Part shown: positions 25,279-33,359 of the stretch, piece by piece
Position numbering within the stretch: position 1 is the stretch's first letter
Layout of the letters: each line of letters begins with the position of its first letter
Assembly (NCBI GenBank): GCA_019420275.1
Contig: JAHZHN010000006.1
Coordinates: 62,001 to 126,000 of the forward strand
Length of the DNA stretch: 64,000 bases
From: Clostridiales bacterium
GTDB lineage: Bacteria > Bacillota > Clostridia > Lachnospirales > Lachnospiraceae
Direction of reading: 5' to 3'
Position numbers and translations under genes: made by a program
The notes under the pieces: generated by a model
What the model was told of the DNA's origin: nothing
Database searches by the model: none
The model's input: only the letters and a program-made list of their open reading frames with translations

Positions 25279-26076
25279 CTACCACCAGCCGAATAGACTG
25301 CGTCCAACTTCAAGTTTTCGAATTGCCAGCATTTCTTTCGCTTCTAAATCAAAATCTAAAACAGAAATATTTTCTTTCATGTGTTCTAGTTTTGTACTTT
25401 TAGGAATAACTATAATTCCTTGCTGAAGCAAAAATCGTAAAGCAATCTGTGATACACTCTTATCATGATCTTTTGAAATCTTCACTAATACCGGATGATT
25501 CCAGATATTGTTTTGTCCGCAGGCTAATGGCGACCAGCTTTCATGTTTTGTTCCGATTTGACATTCTAAATCACGTAAATTTTTCTGCTGACGGAATATG
25601 TGTGTTTCCACTTGATTGACGGCAGGAATAATTTTACAGTGATTAACTAAATCCAAATATCGTTTTTCTAAGAAGTTAGAAACACCGATTGCACGTAATT
25701 TACCATTCTTATAAAATGTTTCCATAGCACGATAAATTTCATGTACATCACCCGTAGGCTCATGGATAAGCAATAGATCAATATAATCCATATCTAATCT
25801 TTTCAAAGAACTGTCGATGGAACGAAGCGTGTCCTGATACCCGTGACACCCCCAAAGTTTTGTTGTAATAAATAATTCTTCTCTGGATATGCCGGATTTA
25901 CGACAGCCAATTCCAACTTCTTTTTCATTTCCATAGCACTGTGCTGTGTCTATGGAACGATACCCTAAACATATTGCTTCTGTAACACACTTTTCCGTTA
26001 TTCTTACTGGTATCTGATAAGTTCCATACCCTATCATTGGCATTTTGACACCATTATTCAATGTAACATACTCCAT
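25279..26076 (-). CDS. aldo/keto reductase
   Basis: A 265-residue AKR, a TIM-barrel NADPH-dependent carbonyl reductase. The catalytic tetrad is visible: Asp in YRSIDTAQCYGNEKEVG with Tyr following, Lys in FITTKLWG, and His in LLLIHEP. GVSNF and IPKS..EHMKEN complete the family signature. GGAGGGATGAAACA precedes the ATG. It is divergent from the LysR gene at 26190 and heads the cassette AKR - FMN reductase - SDR - MATE, presumably under that regulator. Confidence 0.93.
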   Translation of the reverse strand: MEYVTLNNGVKMPMIGYGTYQIPVRITEKCVTEAICLGYRSIDTAQCYGNEKEVGIGCRKSGISREELFITTKLWGCHGYQDTLRSIDSSLKRLDMDYIDLLLIHEPTGDVHEIYRAMETFYKNGKLRAIGVSNFLEKRYLDLVNHCKIIPAVNQVETHIFRQQKNLRDLECQIGTKHESWSPLACGQNNIWNHPVLVKISKDHDKSVSQIALRFLLQQGIIVIPKSTKLEHMKENISVLDFDLEAKEMLAIRKLEVGRSLFGWW

Positions 26077-26126
26077 TGTTTCATCCCTCCTTTCCTGTCT
26101 GTGACTTTATTGTAGCCGTGAAATCA

Positions 26127-26156
26127 TTGACATAGAAGCTATCAAAATGTTAAAAT
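26127..26156 (+). promoter_or_regulatory. LysR gene promoter with an embedded inverted repeat
   Basis: TTGACA (26127-26132) and TAAAAT (26151-26156), 18 bases apart, 30 bases before the LysR start. ATAGAAGCTAT at 26132-26142 is a short inverted repeat of the T-N-A type bound by LysR proteins and lies in the divergent region shared with the aldo/keto reductase gene. Confidence 0.55.
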
Positions 26157-26189
26157 CGTTTTTAGAAGATCTAAAAGCGAGGTAAGATT

Positions 26190-27101
26190 ATGTATAGTCG
26201 TGAACTTTATACTTTCATTGTTGTCGCAGAACAAGGTAGTTTTTTAAAAGCTTCAAAAGAACTATTCACGACCCCAGCTTCTGTAATGAATCAAATCAAT
26301 AAGTTTGAAGGGCAGATAGGCATAAAGCTGATAAATAGAACGAACCAAGGCGCAAATCTTACATCAGCAGGACGTTCTATTTACAAAGATGCAAAAAAAA
26401 TCGTAAAAATTTCTCAGCAAGCCATATCCAAAGCAAAAAAAATAGCTAAAGAGGAACATCAGGTAATCAGAATTGGCACATCCATTCTTCGTCCATGTAA
26501 AATGCTGGTAGACTTATGGTCCGAGATTGATGATGGAACATTATCCGTTGCCACCCGTATCATTCCTTTCGACGACACTCCTGCAGGCATGGAGACTATG
26601 CTGTCTTCTTTAGGAAAAGAAATTGACTGTTTTGTAGGACCATGTGACTCTCTTACATGGGAAGAAAATTACAACATCCTTCAAATTAAGCAAGGAGAAT
26701 GTGCCATTGCTGTTCCAAGAAAACACAGATTATCCAAAAAAGGAACACTATGCTGGAATGATTTAAATGGTGAAACAATCATGTTAGTAAAACGTGGCGA
26801 TTCTCCAGTATTAAATAGAATGCGAGATGAAATTGAGACAGATCATCCGGAGATTACAATTTTAGATGCTCCTCATTTTTATGACACAAGTATTTTCAAT
26901 GAATGTGAACAGATAGGTTGTCTTATGGAAACGTTAGATATATGGAAAGATGTACACCCGTCTATCGTAACGATTCCTATGAACTGGAATTACAAAGTGC
27001 CTTACGGAATTGTTTATGCACAGCATCCCTCTAAAACCGTTGAAGCATTTATTAAAAAAATCAATGACGGCCTAGAAAATAAAAAAGCAGAGAACCAATA
27101 A
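26190..27101 (+). CDS. LysR-family transcriptional regulator
   Basis: A 303-residue LysR protein: N-terminal winged helix (LYTFIVVAEQGSFLKASKELF, PASVMNQINKFEGQIGIKLINR) and a C-terminal periplasmic-binding-like effector domain. Transcribed divergently from the aldo-keto reductase cassette, the classic arrangement for autoregulation and control of the adjacent operon. GAGGTAAG precedes the ATG. The effector is unknown. The terminator hairpin begins within the last codons. Confidence 0.92.
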   Translation: MYSRELYTFIVVAEQGSFLKASKELFTTPASVMNQINKFEGQIGIKLINRTNQGANLTSAGRSIYKDAKKIVKISQQAISKAKKIAKEEHQVIRIGTSILRPCKMLVDLWSEIDDGTLSVATRIIPFDDTPAGMETMLSSLGKEIDCFVGPCDSLTWEENYNILQIKQGECAIAVPRKHRLSKKGTLCWNDLNGETIMLVKRGDSPVLNRMRDEIETDHPEITILDAPHFYDTSIFNECEQIGCLMETLDIWKDVHPSIVTIPMNWNYKVPYGIVYAQHPSKTVEAFIKKINDGLENKKAENQ

Positions 27102-27120
27102 TCATGTTCCCTGCCTTTAT
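27080..27120. terminator. bidirectional terminator between LysR and GNAT genes
   Basis: GCAGaGAAC and GTTCcCTGC form a stem; the LysR stop codon lies in the loop. A T-run follows on the minus strand (CTTTTTTATTT) and CTTTATT on the plus strand. Confidence 0.6.
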
Positions 27121-27172
27121 TAAAATATTTTATATTCCCAGTCCATAAATTGTCCTAAAATTTCTCTTATTC

Positions 27173-27655
27173 TCATTTTCTCCCTGGAATTCCATTCTTC
27201 GAATCATATCTGCATGACAACTTCATAAATACATCTGCCGTATCATTGGAATTATATTTTTGAGTTCTTACAAATCCTGTCTTTTCATATAAATGGATCG
27301 CATTTTTACTGGATGATAATGTATCTAAATAAATTTCCTTACAGCCCTCCTGCCATGCCTTTTGAACTGCAATTTTTAGCAACCGTTTGCCTAGTCCTTT
27401 TTTATGATACTTTTCCAAAAGATACAATGATTTTAATTCATACCGTTTATCATCCAATTTCTTCAAAGCCACTGTGCCGATCATATGCTTTCTGTCAAAC
27501 AAACACCAAAAGTGTTCAAAATATTGATTCACACTATAATACATTTTATGACGGCCTTCCGGCTGAAATCTTCTGCCGGACTGCGGCAGGCACTCCTCTA
27601 AAAAATGCAGCAATCGCCTTTGATCTTTTTCTTCATATTTTCTTGTCTGATACAT
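27173..27655 (-). CDS. GNAT family N-acetyltransferase
   Basis: A 160-residue GNAT (MYQTRKYEEKDQRRLLHFLE...). The acetyl-CoA motif is LKSLYLLEKYHKKGLGKRLL, followed by IYLDTLSSSKNAIHLYEKTGF. This resembles a branch that includes small-molecule and peptide acetyltransferases. The ATG at 27655 has AGGAG five bases upstream, whereas the 16-codon longer frame lacks one. Confidence 0.85.
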   Translation of the reverse strand: MYQTRKYEEKDQRRLLHFLEECLPQSGRRFQPEGRHKMYYSVNQYFEHFWCLFDRKHMIGTVALKKLDDKRYELKSLYLLEKYHKKGLGKRLLKIAVQKAWQEGCKEIYLDTLSSSKNAIHLYEKTGFVRTQKYNSNDTADVFMKLSCRYDSKNGIPGRK

Positions 27656-27735
27656 CTTTTCTCCTGTAAAACCACAATACATAGAATTTCTGAACCTCTT
27701 CATAATTCTTTTTTGCCATTATTCTGCTGCCTCTA

Positions 27736-28257
27736 TTAAATATATCGTCTTACCTGTTTCATACACTGGATATACTCATCTTTAAATCTCTCCATACACC
27801 ATCGTTCTTCTGCCAGAATCACCCAATGAGCAGAAACCTGAAATATCAATACAATTCCTAATAAAATCAAAGACTGAGTTAAAAAACACATTCCAAGAAA
27901 ACAAATAAAATACGCTAAATACATTGGATTCCTTGAAATACGGTAGATCCCATTTTTATTAAATCCTGAACTGTCCGGTGAGGAAAAACTTATCATGGCA
28001 GCAACACATAAAAGTAAACCAGGAAAATACAAGAATATTCCAAGATAGAACTGCATCGAAAAATCAATCTGGACATTCAAAAAGAATAAAAATACAAGGA
28101 TTGCAGTATTCGATATCTGATAAATCCAGTATGCTGCTTTTTCCTTTCCCTGCATCGGCGCAAAATAAGCCGCCCGCCCAACCGCATTCTTATTTAAAAT
28201 CGAAAGCAGCAGGAATCTTATCAATAAGAAAGGAATACATAATAAAAAACCGTTCAA
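27736..28257 (-). CDS. isoprenylcysteine/phospholipid methyltransferase-like membrane protein
   Basis: A 173-residue integral membrane protein of the ICMT/PEMT-like methyltransferase fold, with about five helices. The SAM-binding signature is present in the C-terminal half: GIYRISRNPMYLAYF, then the HWVILAEERWCMERFKDEY ending that recognises SAM. The start is TTG (NGFLLCIP...) with AAAGGAG upstream. The acceptor is unknown; bacterial members methylate lipids or thiols. Confidence 0.82.
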   Translation of the reverse strand: MNGFLLCIPFLLIRFLLLSILNKNAVGRAAYFAPMQGKEKAAYWIYQISNTAILVFLFFLNVQIDFSMQFYLGIFLYFPGLLLCVAAMISFSSPDSSGFNKNGIYRISRNPMYLAYFICFLGMCFLTQSLILLGIVLIFQVSAHWVILAEERWCMERFKDEYIQCMKQVRRYI

Positions 28258-28316
28258 TCCTTTTCTTTCTCCTTTGTGCTCGCATATCAGCCAAATCGGC
28301 CACAGGTTTTCAATCC

Positions 28317-29195
28317 CTAGGATTGAATCGTATTTTCACACAAACTCTGCACCAGTACTCCGCCAATAATAAATACTAATGCTGCAAATATCCTTATTTC
28401 TATCGTTTCCTTCAGCAATGCCGCTGAGAATATCAGAGACAAAAACGGTATGACATATGCGAGATTTGCTATTTTAGCTGTATTCTCAGCATCCTTCAAT
28501 GCAAGTGCCCACAACAGATATGCAATGGCATCAATTACAATTCCCAGCCATAAGATTCCCAGCCACTTCATTCCACTGATCATTGCCCAGCTTTCTGTCA
28601 TCATTCCGGATACCATAGCACAGACAGCTACTACAAGCCAGTTTATCATCATCGAAATGCTCTGATCATAATCCATTTTTTTATTGAGTACAGAAAAAAT
28701 CCCATAACATGCCGCAGCCACAATGCAGCTGATCATTCCCACTACAATATTTCCATTGGATGATTCAGAGTTTCCCGCTGATAGGATAATAATTCCTATA
28801 AACGAACATATCATTGCTGCGGCTTTCAGCAGCGTCATTTTTTCCTTCAAGATAATGCACGAAAATATAACCAGCATCATCGGCCAGAGATAATTCAGGA
28901 TGCATGCTTCCTGTGAACTTAGCTGACTCAGTCCATAATAATATAATGCAGAATATAAAAATAGTCCTATAAATCCAAGACCGCACATGATTCCATAATC
29001 CTTGGCAGAGTATCGTCTCATTTTGGTTATATTTCCATTTTTAAGGTTCACAATCATGAGAAATGCAAAGGCAAAATAACTGCTGACAGACAATGCCTCT
29101 AAATTTGGTATATCAAATAATATTTTCTTTACGACTGCCGCTGTCGTTGACCAGATAAAAATGGTAATCAGCGCATATATATAGTTTTTCTTCAT
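28317..29195 (-). CDS. EamA/DMT family transporter
   Basis: A 292-residue drug/metabolite transporter of the EamA (RhaT-like) family with ten predicted membrane helices in two homologous halves: the first runs from IYALITIFIWSTTAAVVKKI to IIILSAGN, the second starts near IVVGMISCIVAAACYGIFSV. PFLSLIFSAALLKETIE is the usual motif before the last helix pair. Metabolite export is expected; substrate not readable. Confidence 0.9.
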   Translation of the reverse strand: MKKNYIYALITIFIWSTTAAVVKKILFDIPNLEALSVSSYFAFAFLMIVNLKNGNITKMRRYSAKDYGIMCGLGFIGLFLYSALYYYGLSQLSSQEACILNYLWPMMLVIFSCIILKEKMTLLKAAAMICSFIGIIILSAGNSESSNGNIVVGMISCIVAAACYGIFSVLNKKMDYDQSISMMINWLVVAVCAMVSGMMTESWAMISGMKWLGILWLGIVIDAIAYLLWALALKDAENTAKIANLAYVIPFLSLIFSAALLKETIEIRIFAALVFIIGGVLVQSLCENTIQS

Positions 29196-29219
29196 GTTTT
29201 TTATCCTCTGTTTTATCTC

Positions 29220-30644
29220 CTAGTCTCTAGATTTGCAAGATACTTTCTTCAAATACAAAAGCTGTTTTTTTAAATCTGATCTTACACTCATGTGCCAGAA
29301 AAATTCTCCAAAAAATAGAACTTTATGAATATAGTCTTCATGAATGAGTGCATGAATCAGCCGTTTTACGGAATAAATTTTCCTGCTTGCCCGGATATGT
29401 TCCAGCTGCAGTTCATATGCCGTCATATTTTTCGGATGGTGAACAACATTTCCATTGTAAAGAGTCCAGTTCTTGTGCAGAAGTCTCTTCCTGTGAGTTT
29501 TGTAAACGGGCGTCCCCGGGACAAAATACATAGATTGAATCAGCACACCCTGGATGTGATTTTCTATCACAAACTCTGCAAGCTGATCTCCTACGCCCTT
29601 CTGCTGATCATCTGATCCCAGAATAAAAAGCCCTCTGACGCTGAGACCATGCTTCTGAATATTCCGAATAGATTTGATAATCTCATCCCTTGTACTTTTC
29701 TTATGATAGGTCTGAAAAGACTGATCATCCAGAAATTCAATCCCCATGTCAAGTTCGAAAAATCCGGCTTTTTTCAGCAGATCCAGCATCTCGTCATCAA
29801 ATCCCACTTCATATCTGGCCTGAACATTAAAGCGATACCGGATTTTGCTGTCAATAATTTCATTTAATACTGCTTTTGCCCATTCTCTGTCTGCGAAAAA
29901 ATTGTCATCGGTAATCCAAAGACCTTTGGTCAGGCGAAAATGTTTCTTGTCAAAAAATTCAATAGACTGGCGGATATCTTCTACAATATTCTCAGGTGAC
30001 CTGGTCCGGACTTTATGACCGAAATGGTGAACCAAAGCGCAATAATCACAATGATGCGGACATCCTCTGGATGCATGCACCTGCGGCCATATGGTACTGT
30101 GCCCGGCCATTTTCTGATATCGGTACACGAGATTTCGGTCCGGAATCGTTTCGATATTCTTTGGCGGACAAGGATATCCTGTATAAACGACTTCTTCTCC
30201 TTTTCGATATGCAATTCCCGGAAAATCCATTATCCTTTTCTTTTTTAATGCCCTAAGAAATGTGAGAATGGTCTCATCTCCTTCTCCAATCAAAACATAA
30301 TCGCAATAACGTACAGCCTCTTTGTAATTCATGGAAGCATGAAGTCCTCCCATTACAATCACTGCGTGGCTTCTTTTTTTCAAATATTGGGCAATCTGAT
30401 AACCTCGAACTGCAGCAAACGTAAAAATCCCTATAAATATAACATCCGCATCCAACACATCATCCATCGGAATCCGGGATATAGATTCACTATACATTAA
30501 AGTGTCATCCACTTCTTTTTTCACAATAGTTGCTAAAGTATTCAGACCAACCGATGGGGTTCTTATATATCTGTCATAAACAAAATAGTTCAATGGTGTT
30601 GGTTTATACGGACGATTTCCCGGTTCAATAAAGCGTACTTTCAT
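29220..30644 (-). CDS. B12-binding domain radical SAM protein
   Basis: A 474-residue protein: an N-terminal cobalamin-binding-type domain (DVIFIGIFTFAAVRGYQIAQ, IVMGGLHASMNYKEAVRYC and DYVLIGEGDETILTF) followed by a radical-SAM barrel with CxxxCxxC as CPHHCDYC, and IRYRFNVQARYEVGFDDEML, MGIEFLDDQ and VRGLFILGSDDQ. The family includes BchE-like cyclases and methyltransferases with unknown substrates. It lies in an accessory patch, 25 bases before the DMT exporter gene, with which it may be co-transcribed. Confidence 0.9.
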   Translation of the reverse strand: MKVRFIEPGNRPYKPTPLNYFVYDRYIRTPSVGLNTLATIVKKEVDDTLMYSESISRIPMDDVLDADVIFIGIFTFAAVRGYQIAQYLKKRSHAVIVMGGLHASMNYKEAVRYCDYVLIGEGDETILTFLRALKKKRIMDFPGIAYRKGEEVVYTGYPCPPKNIETIPDRNLVYRYQKMAGHSTIWPQVHASRGCPHHCDYCALVHHFGHKVRTRSPENIVEDIRQSIEFFDKKHFRLTKGLWITDDNFFADREWAKAVLNEIIDSKIRYRFNVQARYEVGFDDEMLDLLKKAGFFELDMGIEFLDDQSFQTYHKKSTRDEIIKSIRNIQKHGLSVRGLFILGSDDQQKGVGDQLAEFVIENHIQGVLIQSMYFVPGTPVYKTHRKRLLHKNWTLYNGNVVHHPKNMTAYELQLEHIRASRKIYSVKRLIHALIHEDYIHKVLFFGEFFWHMSVRSDLKKQLLYLKKVSCKSRD

Positions 30645-30703
30645 TACAATCCCTCTCTTTCATTCCCAACAAATCTGCATGCTGAAAATCCAAATTGCCT
30701 TAT

Positions 30704-31201
30704 TTATCCTTTATTTCCTATCTCCCTGCAGTCAAACAGAACATTCTCATAGTCTTTTACAAAATATCTGATATTCTTACGTCCCCTTTGAATGATGGTA
30801 TGCCCTTCTTCTTCCAGTTTCTTTCTCTGTGCTTCTATGCCGCCCGGATATTTAGGATTCAGTTCTCCCTTTGCCTTTAATGTCCGCCAATACGGCGTTT
30901 TATCCTCCGTCCTCTGATGACTTGCCCATGCCGCAATGGAGATAAAAATCCCTGCCGTCATAGGATCTGTAAAATCCGCTTGATTAATTTCAGCAAAGTA
31001 TTCCCTGATTGCCCCTGCTGTAATGATTTTTCCATAAGGAACCTGCTTCATCACTTTGTCATAATCTTCCGGCGGAGCGAAATACATCCTGCTGCCTCCA
31101 TAACGTTCTATGATTTTAGGATCAGAAATAACCTGAATCTTTGGCATATCTTTTTTGTTTTTCAGCATTGCATTAAAATCTTTTTTATTCTCATTCGCCA
31201 T
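30704..31201 (-). CDS. MGMT/ATL-like DNA repair family protein
   Basis: A 165-residue protein with the MGMT (methyltransferase 1) winged-helix domain: VPYGKIITAGAIREYFAEIN and ISIAAWASHQRTEDKTPYWRTLKAKG. The active PCHR of real O6-alkylguanine methyltransferases is replaced by PYWR, as in alkyltransferase-like (ATL) proteins that bind damaged DNA and recruit repair. The ATG at 31201 with AGGAG nine bases upstream is preferred over one three codons earlier. Confidence 0.8.
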   Translation of the reverse strand: MANENKKDFNAMLKNKKDMPKIQVISDPKIIERYGGSRMYFAPPEDYDKVMKQVPYGKIITAGAIREYFAEINQADFTDPMTAGIFISIAAWASHQRTEDKTPYWRTLKAKGELNPKYPGGIEAQRKKLEEEGHTIIQRGRKNIRYFVKDYENVLFDCREIGNKG

Positions 31202-31245
31202 ATAACACATCTCCTGACCATAACGTAATCTTTTTATTTTCTTTC

Positions 31246-31581
31246 CTATTTTATCAGATACTTATCAAATGCCTTGTGTGGATCCAGATGAACCTCCCGG
31301 AAAAAGAAATATCCCCAGATAAGATAAGCTGCTGCCGCTGAATATGGACTGAGAATCACAGAAAAAACTGCTCCAAGCAGCATAATCAATGAGTACAGCA
31401 AATAAGAATTTCTCATATCTTTCGCCATCGCCTCCTGATCATAGAGGGGCTGTTCTTTTTTAGGCAGACTGTTAAATCCGGAAATATATTTTGCAGATTT
31501 TTCCTTAAAAACAGCAAATAATATCCCTGTAACCAAAAAAGCAGGTACCAAAGCAATACAACACCAAAATCCTATATTCAT
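31246..31581 (-). CDS. DUF3784 family membrane protein
   Basis: A 111-residue small membrane protein: a helix at about 5-26, then the conserved GFNSLPKKEQPLYD loop, then two more helices (LLYSLIMLLGAVFSVIL, AAAYLIWGYFFF). The loop is typical of DUF3784, a Firmicutes family of unknown role. AAGGAGAAAAAGCAT precedes the ATG. A second, damaged member lies at about 22.2-22.5 kb. Confidence 0.8.
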   Translation of the reverse strand: MNIGFWCCIALVPAFLVTGILFAVFKEKSAKYISGFNSLPKKEQPLYDQEAMAKDMRNSYLLYSLIMLLGAVFSVILSPYSAAAAYLIWGYFFFREVHLDPHKAFDKYLIK

Positions 31582-31605
31582 ATGCTTTTTCTCCTTTCTG
31601 TATCT

Positions 31606-31740
31606 CTAGACTTCTGCTGCGAAATCAGCAGTCAGGATTTGACTTTCTTCCTTGCTTGCCGGCCGGCTAAGTTTAATCGGAATATTTCCCTGCTCAAAAG
31701 AAAGCTTAACTTTTCTGAATAACCGGCTCATCTCAAACAA
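31606..31740 (-). CDS. possible 44-residue ORF
   Basis: An ORF starting TTG at 31740 with AAAGGA nine bases upstream: (M)FEMSRLFRKVKLSFEQGN... ending QILTADFAAEV. The composition is protein-like with a basic N-terminal half and acidic C-terminal half and no membrane segment. It ends 25 bases before the DUF3784 gene. No family recognised; coding status uncertain. Confidence 0.4.
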   Translation of the reverse strand: MFEMSRLFRKVKLSFEQGNIPIKLSRPASKEESQILTADFAAEV

Positions 31741-31834
31741 TATGGAATTCCTTTCTATTTTTCTACATCATATCACAGTATCATAATCTGGTCATTCGTT
31801 TTCAGACCTTTATATATAATTTTTGCCATTGCAT

Positions 31835-31876
31835 AAAAACAGCAGATTTGGAAACTTCAATCCTGATCTGCTGTCT
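31835..31876 (-). terminator. terminator of the CYTH gene
   Basis: ACAGCAGAT (31839-31847) pairs with ATCTGCTGT (31866-31874); the minus strand continues TTTTTATGC. Confidence 0.75.
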
Positions 31877-31939
31877 GCTTTTGTTCATTATTTTCTTTTA
31901 ATACGGATTTTAAAAAATTTTTATTTTCCTTATGCCATA

Positions 31940-32500
31940 TTATTTCTTCTTTCCAAGCAGCATAGACAAATAAGATGTCCTGACGGTCTGCTCCATTTTA
32001 TATCCAGTCACACGCAGAACCTTTTCAATTTTCCCCAGACATTCTTCCCTCTGGCTTTCTTTTTCTGCTATGATTTCCAGTTCCAGAAATTCTCCCAGTC
32101 CTTCCACCCAGTCTGCAGCTGCTGTGATCTCCCCATTAGAGAGTGTACGTCTTGTTTTGATGACCTGACTGCTCAGCGGCTCAAATCCCAGTTCTTTTAA
32201 AATTTCTTCTATGGTTTCCGGCTCCTGAATTTTTGTTTCCAATTCTTTTCTTGTCATGGATACCTGATCCAATTTTGCTCCTTTGCAGTTAAACTCTGCC
32301 CATTCTTCCCCCGTTTTCATATTCCGGGTTCTGCGGATTCTCAAAGCTTTATCCCTTTCTTTCATATCATAATACGGGCTATTGAAATAAGTGTCCATTT
32401 CCCGGTAAACATCTGTTTCCTGAAAGCCCTCCTGCTTAAGCCGCTTTATCACTATTTCCAGATGATCCACAGGAATTTTAATTTCCACTTCCAGTGCCAT
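31940..32500 (-). CDS. CYTH domain protein (class IV adenylate cyclase-like)
   Basis: A 186-residue CYTH-superfamily phosphohydrolase/cyclase. The N-terminal VEIKIPV is the ExExK triphosphate-binding signature, followed by YFNSPYYDMKERDKALRIRR, EFNCKGAKLDQVSMTRKELE and FLELEIIAEKE, the alternating charged strands of the tunnel fold. Members act on triphosphates (class IV adenylate cyclase CyaB, thiamine triphosphatase). GGGAGGTAAAGGGAA precedes the ATG. Product not certain. Confidence 0.85.
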   Translation of the reverse strand: MALEVEIKIPVDHLEIVIKRLKQEGFQETDVYREMDTYFNSPYYDMKERDKALRIRRTRNMKTGEEWAEFNCKGAKLDQVSMTRKELETKIQEPETIEEILKELGFEPLSSQVIKTRRTLSNGEITAAADWVEGLGEFLELEIIAEKESQREECLGKIEKVLRVTGYKMEQTVRTSYLSMLLGKKK

Positions 32501-32567
32501 TTCCCTTTACCTCCCTGTTTTTAAATAATCGTATCCTACTGCATGATCAAAATCAACTACAAATCTT

Positions 32568-33017
32568 TCACAATATATGTACCCCTCTATGTTCTACTGA
32601 TGTAGAAAATACAATCAAGGTTTTCGTTCTTCCAAATCTTTGCAGTTCCCCTATAAATTGATCCAATTCCACCGTACTCCTGAACAATACCTCCAAAATC
32701 ATAGAATAATCGCCAGTCACACAATTGCATTCAATCACATTTGGACACGCTTTTACATAAGGATAAAATTCTTTTTTATCTCCCGGTGAAACTTCCAGAT
32801 TAATAAATGCTTTAATATGATATCCTAATGCTTCCGAACTAATCTGAGCCTGATATCCCATGATAATTCCTTCTTTTTCCATCTTCTCTATCCTTGCGGA
32901 TACAGCGGGTGTAGATAAATAGACCTGATTTGCAATTTCTTTTAATGGAGTTTTCGCATTTTTCTGCAAAATCCCCAGGATTGTCTGATCTACCGTATCT
33001 AATATATCTTTTTTCAT
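32568..33017 (-). CDS. Lrp/AsnC family transcriptional regulator
   Basis: A 149-residue Lrp/AsnC protein: N-terminal winged helix (VDQTILGILQKNAKTPLKEIANQ, YLSTPAVSARIEKMEKEGII) and C-terminal RAM effector domain (AFINLEVSPGDKKEFYPYV, IECNCVTGDYSMILEVLFRS). Divergently placed 340 bases from gdhA, it is a natural candidate for sensing an amino acid and controlling glutamate dehydrogenase. GAAGGAG stands 11 bases before the ATG. Confidence 0.92.
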   Translation of the reverse strand: MKKDILDTVDQTILGILQKNAKTPLKEIANQVYLSTPAVSARIEKMEKEGIIMGYQAQISSEALGYHIKAFINLEVSPGDKKEFYPYVKACPNVIECNCVTGDYSMILEVLFRSTVELDQFIGELQRFGRTKTLIVFSTSVEHRGVHIL

Positions 33018-33083
33018 TGTGTGTCACTTCTCCTTCTGTCTTAACTCCTGTGAAATATTGAATGTTTTCTTTTTCTGCAGCAA

Positions 33084-33116
33084 AAAAGGCGCTCCACTGT
33101 CTCAGTGGATACGCCG
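33084..33116 (-). terminator. hairpin with T-run in the Lrp leader
   Basis: GGCGcTCCACTG and CAGTGGAtaCGCC form a stem; on the minus strand it is followed by TTTTTTGCTG, the form of an intrinsic terminator, 70-100 bases upstream of the Lrp start. It may be an attenuator or isolate lrp from upstream antisense transcription. Confidence 0.6.
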
Positions 33117-33281
33117 TTGTATCTCTCTCATATTCTGTAAGTTTTTTACATTTTCAGAATAACAGTCTGTTTTCAAATTGTCAATGCTGGTTCATTTTTT
33201 AATGAAAAAAGCCGTTTCTTCTTTTCGTTTTTAAGTATTTTTCTCAAATATAATATTATTTTTTGTTATTTTTGATTCTTA

Positions 33282-33310
33282 TTGACATTCTTCCGACAAA
33301 AGTTTTACGA
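33282..33310 (+). promoter_or_regulatory. promoter of gdhA
   Basis: TTGACA (33282-33287) and TTACGA (33305-33310) are 17 bases apart, 50 bases before the gdhA start. The AT-rich tract 33225-33275 just upstream could hold UP-element or Lrp-type sites. Confidence 0.6.
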
Positions 33311-33359
33311 TTTCTTTAGTTGATGCGCACCAATGAATTTACAACCAAGGAGAACAAAC

